DNA of 64,000 nt from Strigamia acuminata. Its lineage: Eukaryota; Arthropoda; Chilopoda; Geophilomorpha; Linotaeniidae. The position numbers and the translations under genes are program-made. Numbering within the stretch: position 1 is the first letter of the stretch; every line of letters begins with the position of its first letter. This document shows, piece by piece, positions 22,966 to 33,474 of the stretch. A model generated the notes under the pieces. It was not told the DNA's origin and did no database searches. It saw nothing but the letters and a program-made list of their open reading frames with translations. The stretch lies in the NCBI GenBank assembly GCA_949358305.1, contig OX442316.1:4340001-4404000 (forward strand), written 5' to 3'.

Positions 22966-24057
22966 TTAAGCCCGCTGAGGAATGTCCATTTTATACGGCT
23001 GGAAAAGTGTATGTCGCTTCCCAGTTTCCGTACACTTAAGCGGCAAACTCGTTTGTCCATTTCTCAACTGACTCGGATAACTTGGATAACTACATCTGCA
23101 CAATCCTTCCGAATAACCCAGCGCATTGTGATGGACATGTGGACACGAGGGAATGCTGCTGCTGACCGCAGGTACCGGGGAAGTGGTCAAGTTGATGTTA
23201 CAATTAGGCGGTGTGAGCCGCGACGGCAGCGGCGACGAATACAATGGCGGAAGCGGCCCGGGTTCGGTTTTCATCGGTTGGAAGTAATTTGATGGGTACA
23301 GAGTGTTGTGCGGTGGCATGGCTAACGGATACGGCTGATATCGGTTGTATCCATAATCAATAGGTGCCGGGCTGGCCGGGAACGGGTAGTTTCCATTGAC
23401 GGCAGCCGCGTGAAGGACGTAAGCGGCAAACTGCGGGTCTGCGTACGGCCATGTTAACGCCATTCGTTGGCGCTTGTCTTTCATTCTGCGGTTTTGGAAC
23501 CAAACCTTGAAAGTAAGATTTTTTGACGTTAAAAAAATGAACTAATTAACATAAATTTGTAAACAAGTTCGACTTACTTTGATGGTACTTTCTGCAAGGT
23601 TCAGAGCGGCCGCTAACTCGCATCTGCGCGGTCGCGAAACGTAATTCTCGCGATAAAATTCCTTTTCCAGTTGAGTTACTTGCTCGCGAGAGAAAGCCGT
23701 TCGGTATCGTCTTTGATTCGGATCTTCCGAAGTGTAATCTACAAGAAAAGATGAAGATATTTGAGTTTAAAAATATTTTTAACACAAATATGCGTGCGTA
23801 AGTTCACCTCTTTTTGTTTTTTCGGCATTTTTCACGTTGGTTTTGATGGGTTTTGCGTTTTGTTGGTACAAAGGCGCACTCGCAGGCTGCGGACACCGTA
23901 AATCCATTGGTGGCAGATAGGGCGATTGGGGAGCAGTTGTGTCGGGCGACTGCCCACTTCTCGACCCCTGGCTGCTGTTTTCGTCAATGTTGAGGTCATC
24001 CTCGACTAAATCTTCGTTTTGGGATGGCATGTTGAGGGTGAGTTGATGCGACTGCAT
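22966..24057 (-). CDS. eve: Even-skipped homeodomain transcription factor
   Basis: Three exons on the minus strand, 23808-24057, 23578-23738 and 22966-23505, closing at 951 bp, 316 residues. The start [12 protein letters not shown] is the first in-frame ATG. The homeodomain spans about residues 92-151: [18 protein letters not shown], then [17 protein letters not shown], then [18 protein letters not shown]. The second intron splits it between homeodomain positions 46 and 47. The Eve-specific residues ([12 protein letters not shown]) and the following [13 protein letters not shown] are diagnostic. The tail is rich in Pro, Ser and Tyr. A C-terminal LFQPYK resembles the LFKPY Groucho-recruiting motif of Eve. 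Family role: pair-rule and neuronal transcriptional repressor. Introns are short; the flanks are long and gene-free, as expected for a gene with many enhancers. Confidence 0.97.
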
Positions 24058-24590
24058 TTTTTGCTGAGTGCCGAACGAATGAATGGTCGGTGCGCTGAGG
24101 AGCAGTTAAGAAGAGGGGTAGGACCAATGGGGTGCTAGGAGAGGGCAGTTGTTCACTGATTGGTGGAACCTTCAAGGATGTTGTTGTCAGAGGGACAAAT
24201 TGTCCCTTTTGAAGCGAATAGATTTATTGTACTAGACTCCAATGGCGAATTAATGGGGAGCGACGAACCAATGAGGTCTCATTTTGATATTAATTGAAGG
24301 GGATGAATGGATATTTTAGATATTGGATGTTTAATTTTGAAGGTTTTTTTGAGATGTTTTTAGTTTTTGGGGACTGGAAGTGTTTTGTTTTTAAAGAATG
24401 GCATTGATGGGATGTTGGGGTGACTTTTGTTTAAGATGGGGTTGTGAATTAAGGAAATAAAGGGTGTTGACCTGTGAGTATGGGGTCAATGAAATGTATT
24501 TTTATTTATTTTTTAGGGGGTAAGTGTGTTTTTAAGTTGTAAAATTGTTAGAAATAAGATATAATCACTTTTATTTTAATAATACAATTA
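24058..24590. promoter_or_regulatory. Upstream flank of even-skipped
   Basis: Immediate 5' region of eve on the minus strand, without any other gene. It must contain the promoter and 5' UTR, but no TATA or initiator match is clear enough to place the start. Enhancer content is inferred only from position. Confidence 0.4.
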
Positions 24591-25205
24591 TTTTAGGGGA
24601 ATTCTAGATGGGAAAAAACAGATTCTAGGATGTTCTAGATAGGAAAAAACAGATTCTGGGATGTTGTAGATGGGAAAAAACAGATTCTGGGATGTTGTAG
24701 ATGGGGAAAAACAGATTCTAGGATGTTGTAGATGGGAAAAAACAGATTCTAGGATGTTCTAGATGGGAAAACAGATTCTGGGATGTTCTAGATGGGAAAA
24801 ACAGATTCTGGGATGTTCCAGATGGGAAAAACAGATTCTGGGATGTTCCAGATGGGAAAAAACACATTTTAGGATGTTCTAGATGAGAAAAAACACATTC
24901 TAGGATGTTCTAGATAAGAAAAAACACATTCTAGGATGTTCTAGATGGGAAAAAACACATTCTAGGATGTTCTGGATGGGAAAAACGCATTTTAGGATGA
25001 TCTAGATGGAATAAATCACATTTTATGATTTTTTACATGGGAATAAAACACATTTTAGGATTTTTTTACATGGGAAAAACACATTTTAGGATTTTTTACG
25101 TGGGAAAAAACACCTTTTAGGGGGACAAAAACACATTCTAGGATTTTTTTTACGTGGGAAAAAACATATTTTCTGATTTTTTTACATGGGAAAAAACACA
25201 TTGAA
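24590..25205. repeat. Tandem array, about 31-bp unit, upstream of even-skipped
   Basis: About 19 copies of GATGTTCTAGATGGGAAAAA followed by ACA(G/C)ATTCTAG. The first half is well preserved; the distal part has drifted (TTTTTTACATGGGAAAAAAC). Confidence 0.92.
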
Positions 25206-26280
25206 AACAGTGAGAGTAATAATTGTGAATGATTGAAAAAGTTCTCATGGTGATAAATGTTTATTGATCTAATAAGTGAAAGTGTAATTTAAGTCCTTAT
25301 GGATCAAGCCATTGTATGAAGAAAATCATGTTTAGAGCCTGTGATATCCATGAAAAAGTCTATAATAAGCAACTCAACCTTTATGGCATAGGGGAATGCA
25401 CCTGTATACATTTTAATGGCCATACCCTCGGTCTATACTGATTTTCAAGGACGGCTAGTGTCGTAAACATGGCCTTCAACTCTGAACTTGGACTTTATGA
25501 CCGAATAGCCCAGAGTATAAACCATTGTTTCCAACACTTGTTACAAAAAGCGCCAGTTGACTATGTCTATCTTAAGCGTAGTCCTTTGTACCTTGTTTTC
25601 ATGCTAACTTATTATTATAACTTTATAGCGAGAGTTTGCACGTTCAAATGGTTATATTGCATCAAGACTGATTGCTTTATACGCCTGATAGTTGTATTTC
25701 TTGGGTGAAACAAGCGTGAAAGTGAGATTTTTTGTACATTGGACGGTGGGACACGTTCGCTGCCCTTGAGAGAGGAAAAAAACGGATGAAAAAAAGAGAG
25801 AAAAAAATCTAATGTTAATTGGAGTGTGTCCATGATGGTCGGTCTCGGTGGTCAGTCTGGTCACAATAGGTGGGGTGGGAATTTTTTTTTTTTTTAATTT
25901 GGATTCAATTTGGATTTTGGTAAGTGTGGAATAAGTGATTGTTGTGTTGTGGATGTTGTGTTGGAAATTGTTTTTTTTTTTGGTTTTGTGTATTTAATTA
26001 ATTGTGCTATGAAAGGTTTATGGTTGGATTGGAAATTGCAAAGCGTGTCTGATGGGTTGCAACTGAGCACTCCTTTTTTATATGTAGGGGGATTTGGTTG
26101 GCTTTGGGATAGAAGTTAAAGGATGTGCGAAGCATTCAAGCCAGGCAGACGTGTGTAAATCAATTGGATACACTTGTTAAGCGTGGAATTCACGGTTAGC
26201 GATTTGGTAGGGTTATTATAAGATTTGAAAGTTGTGAAAATCAAATGTAGTTATCAATTGCCAAGCACAAAAAATGAATT
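25206..26280. other. Gene-free unique sequence upstream of even-skipped
   Basis: No gene supported. The stretch at about 25.25-25.7 kb is complex, non-repetitive sequence flanked by arrays. It includes TTTATGGC-like words that resemble Caudal sites. This is position-based inference for a regulatory role. Confidence 0.35.
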
Positions 26281-26825
26281 TTTGTTTTCTTTTTTAATTT
26301 TTTGAAATGTTTTTCAAGTTTTTTTGATTTTTCTTAAATTTTTTTGATTTTCTCAAATTTTTTTTGATTTTTTTTGAAAAGTTTTGAATTTTTTGAAAAG
26401 TTTTGAATTTTTTGAAAAGTTTTGAATTTTTTGAAAAGTTTTGAATTTTTTGAAAAGTTTTGAATTTTTTGAAAAGTTTTGAATTTTTCTCAAAGTTTTG
26501 AATTTTCTCAAGTTTTTGTTGCTTTTTCTCAAGTTTTTGTTGATTTTTATCAAGTTTTTGTTGATTTTTTCCAAGTTTTTGTTGATTTTTCGCAAATTTT
26601 TGTTGATTTGTCGCAAGTTTTTTTGAATGTTTTCAAAGATTTGTAATTTTTCCAAACTTTTTTGAACGTTTCTCAACTTTTTTGAACGTTTTCCAAATTC
26701 TCTGAAATATTCTGAATTCTTTTCGGAATTTTTTGAAATTTTCTGAAATTTTCTGAATTCTTTTCGGAATTTTTTGAAATTTTCTGAAATTTTCTGAATT
26801 CTTTTCCGAATTTTTTCAATTATTT
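26280..26825. repeat. Composite tandem array (TTTTGAATTTTTTGAAAAG units)
   Basis: Perfect 19-bp repeats AAAAGTTTTGAATTTTTTG at 26380-26480, grading into CAAGTTTTTGTTGATTTTT and then TCTGAATTCTTTTCGGAATT units. The Lys/Asn-rich open frame on the minus strand across it is an artefact. Confidence 0.92.
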
Positions 26826-27750
26826 TTGTCAATTTTTCCCTACTAATTACCTAGGAGAGTTAATTACAAAATCTCCCGTTTGATTAAACGCATTGTTAAT
26901 GCAGCGTAATGCAGTGAAAAAGCTATTGGAGTTTTATCAGAAGAGCTATTGGCAAAGCAATATAAAAATGATGGGTATAGTGATGAGAGTTGTTGTAGCA
27001 CTCGTTGTATTGCTGATGGTGTGAACCAGAAGCGCTGTCTCATTCCCACGTAGAAGTCGGGTGGGGAACAAAAACCTTATAAGATTTTAACTGCTGAAAA
27101 ATAGGCTTAGTGTCTATGGGAAAGCCAGCACTACTGCCCGATCAATTACGCATGAATTACCCAGTGACAATAAAACCATTAAGCATTCACTGAAACCGTG
27201 CACTCTGCGGTCAACCCCGTGTCCTGGTTTTCAGCCTCACTTTTGGGATACCCTTCCGGCGATCCACGAACAAAACACATCTGCGAGCCCCTGCAACTTT
27301 CTGTATGGGAAAGTTGCGAACCAAGTAAATTTAACTATTTTTAACTGCACAAAACAACAACAAACAATTTTCTCTTCCTTATTCTTTTTTTAGAAGCCTC
27401 ATTTATGGCTCACTCAGGCTACCGTTATGAAAATACTTGTATACTGTCGCATTCCGTTCTTCCACAAGTGTTTTCTTCATGTATTGTGCTCAGGCGAGCT
27501 GAAAAATCGTGTCAATCTCAATTATCGTTGCAATCAATCTCAGGACTTGATGTTTGTATCGATCGTTAGGGCTGATTTTGGCTCTGAATGCTTGATTCGT
27601 CATTGGTGCCTTTGCACCGACTTGCTTAACGTTACGATAACGTATACCCACGAGTAGATATTTAACCGAATGTCTCTCAATGATCTAGTTAGTTATTGCT
27701 TTGTGCAGATTTCAGAAGGTCGTTGATTATTTAACAGTTAACGGAGCATT
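26826..27750. other. Gene-free unique sequence between the array and Elongin C
   Basis: Complex sequence, including a moderately GC-rich part at 27.1-27.3 kb. No exon supported. The last 100 bp must hold the Elongin C promoter. Confidence 0.4.
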
Positions 27751-28122
27751 ATGACTACTAACGGTTCCGAAGAAGTAAAATCCTCCGAGGTGGAGAAGTA
27801 TGACGATAGCCATTGCGAAGGAGCGGATTCGTTGTGCGTGAAATTGATCGCTTCCGATGAAAAACCATTCTTTATTCTTCGGGAACATGCAATTCAGTCG
27901 GAGACCATTAAGGCCATGCTTAGTGGACCGGGCCAGTGGGCCGAATCCGAAACGAATCAAGTGAAGCTGCGCGAAATTTCGAGCCCCGTGCTTGCAGAGG
28001 TGTGCAAATATTTGGCATATAAAGCTAAATACCACGAAAGCGCCGTGGAAATCCCCGAATTTCCGATAGCGGTGGACATGTGCCTCGAATTGATGATGGC
28101 AGCCAATTTCTTAGCTTGCTGA
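27751..28122 (+). CDS. EloC: Elongin C, intronless
   Basis: Single uninterrupted frame of 123 residues (the family is usually about 112-118). Matches the family throughout: [74 protein letters not shown]. This is the BTB/POZ-like Skp1 fold that pairs with Elongin B and binds BC-box proteins in VHL- and SOCS-type ubiquitin ligases. Several family positions differ ([12 protein letters not shown] where others have GHEFIVKREHA; C-terminal FLAC where others have FLDC). The N-terminus is longer and acidic. An AATAAA follows at about 28183. Lack of introns in an otherwise intron-rich region suggests an old retrocopy, but the absence of disabling changes argues that it is functional. Confidence 0.93.
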   Translation: MTTNGSEEVKSSEVEKYDDSHCEGADSLCVKLIASDEKPFFILREHAIQSETIKAMLSGPGQWAESETNQVKLREISSPVLAEVCKYLAYKAKYHESAVEIPEFPIAVDMCLELMMAANFLAC

Positions 28123-28452
28123 AGAATGCAAGATAATACTTAATATTAATTTTTGTATCTTTGTATTTTGAATTTTTTGCCGAATAAAATTTATTCAACC
28201 GCATATTATTATTATTAGTATACATTATTTTACAAATTTAATTTGGAACCGTACAAAGTGTCAATTTTGTCCGAAAAGGATTTTATTTTACACTGGAAAA
28301 TGCATTGGCTCGAAACGATGGCGTGAAATATATATATTTTTTCTTTTTGGCTTTAACTTGAGTAATTGGATATTGTTGACATTTGAATTTTGATCCATCG
28401 TGCCATTTAAGCCAGTTCCTCGAATCGCTAAATAAAACAATTGTTTTTCATC
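28123..28452. other. Intergenic spacer, Elongin C to NlpC/P60-like gene
   Basis: 330 bp, AT-rich, with the Elongin C polyadenylation signal. No gene. A TATATATA run at about 28330 could be the TATA element of the next gene. Confidence 0.4.
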
Positions 28453-28941
28453 ATGCCATCCAGCGCGCACTTGTTTGTGAGGTTTTCATTCTTTTTCTTG
28501 CTGATTGCGGGAATATCTTTCGGCATTCACTGCGACGAAGTGATCGCTCGTGCTCAAGACTGGGTGCGGCGCAACATTCAGTACGACGTTGAGAACGACG
28601 CCACCGATCCCGACAACGAGTCCAGATTCGTCACTGACCACAGCGGTTTTGTTTCGATGGCGTGGAAACTGCCGCAAAGTTTGAACCCCACTAACTTGGA
28701 AGCTGTTTCGCACCCAATTGTCAATAAGTTTGATTTGGATAAAGGCGACATTCTCTGGACTCCGGAACATGCTGTTATTTTCGAATCGTGGGAGAATGAG
28801 TTCACTCAGAATCATTACATGGCGTACGAACTGAATGGTGATCCGAATATCATGCGCACCATTTATCGCAGATATCCGTTTCCGTACTTTCCGGGCTACG
28901 GTGACTTTAAACTTCGTCGTTTCAACGGAATTATGTGTTAG
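28453..28941 (+). CDS. Secreted NlpC/P60-like (papain-like fold) protein, intronless, catalytic Cys replaced by His
   Basis: One open frame, 162 residues from the ATG at 28453. A hydrophobic signal peptide (about residues 8-25) precedes a small domain. Its landmarks are those of secreted bacterial and fungal NlpC/P60-like proteins: an N-terminal helix with W37, then SRFVTDHSGFVSMAW (about 57-71). Next come SHPI (86-89), DLDKGDILW (94-102), EHAVIFESW (105-113), MAYEL and RRYPFPYF. In the typical family the third line reads DCSGFVSMAW with Cys as nucleophile; here position 63 is His. The second catalytic residue, His106, is kept. The domain is uncommon in animals and the gene has no intron, which suggests horizontal acquisition. 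Without the Cys, peptidase or amidase activity is unlikely; binding or a lectin-like role is speculation. Confidence 0.75.
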   Translation: MPSSAHLFVRFSFFFLLIAGISFGIHCDEVIARAQDWVRRNIQYDVENDATDPDNESRFVTDHSGFVSMAWKLPQSLNPTNLEAVSHPIVNKFDLDKGDILWTPEHAVIFESWENEFTQNHYMAYELNGDPNIMRTIYRRYPFPYFPGYGDFKLRRFNGIMC

Positions 28942-31365
28942 AGTTGGAAGGAAATAATTTTGTTATTGAAATGTATTTGTATACTGTATGTTTTTAATGC
29001 TTTGTAAAAAGAATGTTTTGTTTTGTGTAATTTGTTTATTTTTAATTACTTTTTGTTGACACATTTTCACAAAATATTGGACTGTTCAAACAGCAATTGT
29101 CCGCTAATTTGAGGATCTCAGTTGCTCGGTTCTGCAGCATTGTTATTCCAAGCGCCGTGCACATTCATGTACGGTAGACTACTATGTTTATGTACTAACA
29201 CCAGAAGAGGTTAATTGTTATTTTTTTTCATATTTTTGGTCTAAAAACGCAGTTTTTGGGCTGAGAAAAATTAAAATGACATTTTTAGGGCAATTTCTTG
29301 CGTAAAGAGTCGAATTTACACAAAAAATATATTGTAAAATAGATGCGCATATGCCGATGGATTTTGAAGGTGTGCAAAAATTAATGTCATCGTAATTGAC
29401 TCATTACATCGTAATTAGTGATAAGGAGAGTGAAAACTGCATTTTTCTCAATATAAATGGAAATTGATGTGATTGGTATTGATTATTGATTTATTTTCGA
29501 CGGTTATGACTTATTTGTGAAAAGATAAGGGACGAAAATCGCACGACTTAGCAGTTCGGTTTTTATCATACTTTATTTTTGGATTATCGCGGGTTTTAAA
29601 AATTTGAAATTGGTTGACTTTGGTGTTTTAAAAATTTGAAATTGGTTGACTTTGGTATTTTAAATTTCAAAACTAAAAAGAATCATTAATCTATGCTTAA
29701 GGTATTCAATCATCACAATAAAATTAATATAAAATTTTATATACTTGTATATTCAGAATTTCTTTGGAAATAATTCCATCTGCAGCTGCCAAGTCAGTTA
29801 TTACTGTCGTGCGATTTTCGTGTCTTATATCTATGAGGTATGAGTCGTATATCGGTTGAAAATAAAACAAAAATAGCAAAATCGCTGTCCTCTCACGACT
29901 TTTTTTAGTCATTCTCTAATTAGTTATTAGCGTTTTTAAATTTTTTTGTGATAATGTTGACTCAAGTGCTCAGTGGCTCCATCTATCTTTTGCTTTGATA
30001 ATTGTTATTTATTTAATCTTGTCTTTATTTTAAAAACTGGCGTTTTTACTTCCGTTCTTGCTTGTGTTTTTGTTTTTAATTTCCGTAATATTTTTAAAAA
30101 TCAAAAATTACTGATAAATACATAGAAAGTGTAAAATATAGTCAATAGATGTCGCTTGTGATTCATTTCGGGATCTGCACTGCTATTCTGTGTCTGCACC
30201 TCTTCTGCTGGACAAAATGAACAGTTCCAGAGATCCACATTGCATCCTCGCTGCATGATTGTCCACCTATCACAATAAGAACGTTTGATGTTTTAGTTAT
30301 AAATAAAAATAAAAATAAATACACCTGGTGATTTTAACATCAATAAATTAAATTGAAACAATTTCTTAATTTTTGCAATGATACGCATTGATTTAGACTT
30401 TTTAAAGATAAAAAACAAGAGATGCATTCAATTCCTACAGGATAAATCAAGAGAAACTTTTTCTGATTATATGGACATCGAATAAAGCTGTAGATCAATG
30501 TAATTCGCTAATTGTAGCAAATCAAAACAAATCACTTAAAGGGGCCTGTCTAAACCGATCCCAATACCAATCCCAATGCAAGGACTCAAAACAGGTGCAT
30601 TGAGTGAAGAAAAATCGAACTATATTTCAAAATTGAATTTTATAAAGTACTATGTTCAACAAGAGCACAAAAATATTAAACTTTAATGTCATTTTAATGA
30701 CTGAAAAACAAGAAAATAAAATAAATAAAAACAGTTTTTCAGTTTCCCAAATTGTATAAAACAGACAAAACATTGACGGTATTTAACAAAACTACAAAAA
30801 TTAATAACGCGAAGAGGGAAAGAGAAGGAAAAGCGATCAATGGTAGGCACGTACCGTTGGTTATGAGCAAGCAACAGCTTGCCTAACGCTTGGCTCCGAT
30901 CGATCACGTGGCAGCATGTGTGAGCATTGCTATTCGCCAAGCTCGGATGTCGCACAACTTACTGATAGAAAACACTTCGACTGTGTGATTTATTTGCTCC
31001 ACGCACAAATCATGAGAAATATTAAAATGCACACACCCAAAAAAAATCATTTATTAATTCGCACATAAAATGCAAAATTCAAAAACAAATAAAAACAAAA
31101 ATATATTATCCGCAAGATGCAACATCAACAAAATTTTGTGGCGACAGATTACGAGCAATTGATAAAACGAGTGTAATACGGCTTCGGTTTTTAAGCTCGC
31201 TCATTAGCATGATGAGAATTTAATAAGCGCCCTCTCTCTCTCTCTCGGTGTAACGGCTGTTGGCGCCCGGCCCCTCTTTTGCACCCTCCCCCGCAGCCAG
31301 CGTGAAATCGTAGCGCACTCAGGCGAGCGACAGAACTGCGAAGGGCGGAGACTGCTGCGCGCAGA
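28942..31365. other. Long non-coding region upstream of the bHLH gene
   Basis: Mostly AT-rich with no supported gene, apart from a possible terminal exon on the minus strand at 30101-30266. A compact GC-richer block at about 30820-30960 contains a CACGTG E-box. The last 170 bp before the bHLH start are strongly GC-rich and include a CT dinucleotide run, likely its promoter. Confidence 0.45.
30101..30266 (-). other. Possible terminal exon of a small cysteine-rich peptide gene
   Basis: On the minus strand a GATAG acceptor at 30267 opens a frame reading WTIMQRGCNVDLWNCSFCPA then EEVQTQNSSADPE, with a stop at 30101-30103. The frame has four codons of Cys or Trp spacing typical of secreted peptides, and complex codon content unlike its AT-rich flanks. 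No upstream signal-peptide exon could be joined, so this is only a candidate. Confidence 0.25.
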
Positions 31366-32079
31366 ATGACGAGCGCCCTCATCCCGTCCAACAGCGTGAA
31401 CCGTGCCGCCGCCGCCGCTTTCCACCACACTTCTTACCCACACCGCGGCTCGTCTATGCTCGAATTCGCCAGTCCCAACTTCGACTACGAACTGAGCGTG
31501 GCCAACTACACCGGCCGTGCCGGCAACCTCGTCGCTTGTTACCCGACGAGTGCCGAGGGGAATGAGAATTTCAACCTGGCCGCGTGGGAGCCGCAAATGA
31601 TGTACCCGTACCAGCCAAACTGCGAATTCGGCGGCATTTTCGGCGGCGGGGCGGCCGGAGGAGCGGTCAGACAGAGCCAACTCATGCATCAGCGGTACGG
31701 GCACAACGGCAAAGTGGCGAATGGTAACGGCGAAGGGGTCCACCACCATCATCATCACCACACGCCGAGCAAGTCGAAGCCGAGACGTCGCGTGGCGAGC
31801 GTGGCTCAACGTCGTGCGGCCAATATTCGGGAACGTCGTCGCATGTATAATTTGAACGAGGGATTTGATGTTCTGCGCAAAAAGATACCCACTTTTGCGT
31901 ACGAAAAACGATTATCGCGCATCGAGACGCTGCGGCTGGCGATCACGTACATTGTATTCATGACGGAGGTATTGCAGGAAAAACATTCGAGAAACGACCC
32001 CATTTTTGCCAGCGATGCGAACGGCCATGTTCAACAGTGGTCCGCGCAAGGAGTTGCTGCCCACGGACTTTCAGGTTGA
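31366..32079 (+). CDS. Fer3: Fer2/Fer3-type bHLH transcription factor
   Basis: Single exon, 237 residues. The bHLH spans about residues 147-203: [20 protein letters not shown], then [20 protein letters not shown], then [12 protein letters not shown]. The [12 protein letters not shown] basic region and [20 protein letters not shown] place it in the Fer/FERD3L (NATO3) branch close to PTF1. N-terminal to it are alanine (AAAAA, 14-18), glycine and histidine (HHHHHHH, 126-132) runs and a tyrosine-rich [11 protein letters not shown]. The choice between Fer2 and Fer3 cannot be settled by eye. NEGF replaces the usual NEAF in helix 1. Family role: neuronal or glandular fate specification as an E-protein heterodimer. 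Coding GC is much higher than in neighbours, and a GC-rich promoter precedes it. Confidence 0.9.
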   Translation: MTSALIPSNSVNRAAAAAFHHTSYPHRGSSMLEFASPNFDYELSVANYTGRAGNLVACYPTSAEGNENFNLAAWEPQMMYPYQPNCEFGGIFGGGAAGGAVRQSQLMHQRYGHNGKVANGNGEGVHHHHHHHTPSKSKPRRRVASVAQRRAANIRERRRMYNLNEGFDVLRKKIPTFAYEKRLSRIETLRLAITYIVFMTEVLQEKHSRNDPIFASDANGHVQQWSAQGVAAHGLSG

Positions 32080-33470
32080 CGTTTCAATTGTTTACGATTC
32101 GTATCGATGTGTAAATTGCAGTTGTATTTATTTAGAATTTATACTTAGTTGTTTTAGTTTACGCATGGTTATTTAGCGTGTTTGTGTATACTTGAGTGTA
32201 AATTGTAATAAATTTGAGGCGTGTTTGTCTAGCTGGAAAAGTGGAGGAAGAGATTTTATTTGCTTACGATCGAGAGATGAGAGTGGAGAGCGATAAGAGT
32301 CAATTAGGCAGAAAAACGAGGGAATTAAGAGCGCTCTAAGCGTGCAAGATTGGATATTCAGTGTTGTATCTTTATTTCTTCTAATTTCACGCATTGCGAT
32401 TCGAAAAATGTTGTTTATTAAGCAGAAACTCGAGATAAATCGTCATTTTAGGGTTAAATACTTAAAACAAACGACCAAATGAATTTGTTTTGAGTTTTTT
32501 GGTCGTTGTTTGTGAAGATTCACGCGCGGAAAATACAAAACCGATCACAACCAATTCAAATTATTCGATTTTACAATTTTTACAATTTATTCTAAATATT
32601 TAAATATGATAAAACGGCGCGCGCGCACCGGCTCTTACACTCGCATCTTTAGTGCAAGTCATCCAATATCAGCCCACCATTGTATAACAACACAAAACTC
32701 GGACTTTTATTCATTAAAACGAGCAAACTCCGATCTGTAGGTGCAAAAATTGCGTTTAAACCAGCACGTAATCCACAAGATGCAAACAAGATGCAAGTGC
32801 ATTAAAACTGTCGTGTGTGTCAAAACATCCCGCCCCATTGACGTGCGCACGATGCCGATCGGACATCGAGCTTATGCCGATTGAAAGGCGTTGTTGACCC
32901 TCGTCGAGTGTCAGGCAAACAAGGGGCGGCTCGTGCAGCTGCGCCGAACAATGGCGGCCGCCCTTTTCTCCCAGGAAGGCACGCCCATTAAAATCTTGTC
33001 ACTCGCTTATTAAGCGGATTGCGCACGCGCTTTTTACGCTGATCCGACTGCACGCCTTTTCACAATGCTCTGCAGAATTAACTTCTGACCTCCCCTTTAT
33101 TACAACACCCTCTGCTTTCCGGGAGAATTGATACGGGGATCGGAAGAGACTGCGACACGTGCGGCACCCTCTACCCGTCACCGCAATTTGGCGCTAAGTC
33201 GGAAGGAGGCTCTGTGGTGGGGTGGCGAGTGTGGAATTAGGTCAAAAAAATAGTTGGAAATTAAATTTTACTTATTTTCAAGTTGTGGTTAATGGGTGGT
33301 GGGTTTGGCGCCCTCGAATAATCTCTAAAATATGTCAAAATACGTTTTATATGTGCTAATGGCGGTTTCTTCGCGAGGAATTTTTTGGTTTTTGTAAGTT
33401 TTTATACTTAATTTTCCTTTCCTGCGATTGGAATTTACACACAAAGATTTACACACAAAGATAAAGATGT
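32080..33470. other. 3' flank of the bHLH gene with a GC-rich block
   Basis: No gene supported. AATAAA at about 32208 likely ends the bHLH transcript. The block at 32.6-33.24 kb is GC-rich and complex (GCGCGCGC at 32617, GACACGTGCGGC at 33154), unlike the AT-rich surroundings. This suggests a regulatory element or a distant gene's promoter. Confidence 0.4.
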
Positions 33471-33474
33471 TTTT

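Noticed and set aside
24590-25205. GGGAAAAAAC words in the array considered as clustered Rel/Dorsal sites
   Set aside because: They lack the second CC half of the site and are explained by repeat expansion.
25469-25708. 79-codon plus-strand frame upstream of eve
   Set aside because: No homology or signal; lies in probable regulatory sequence.
26353-26832. 159-codon Lys/Asn-rich minus-strand frame
   Set aside because: Translation of the TTTTGAATTTTTTGAAAAG tandem array.
31204-31809. Long minus-strand frame over the bHLH gene
   Set aside because: GC-rich antisense shadow; the plus strand carries a full bHLH domain.
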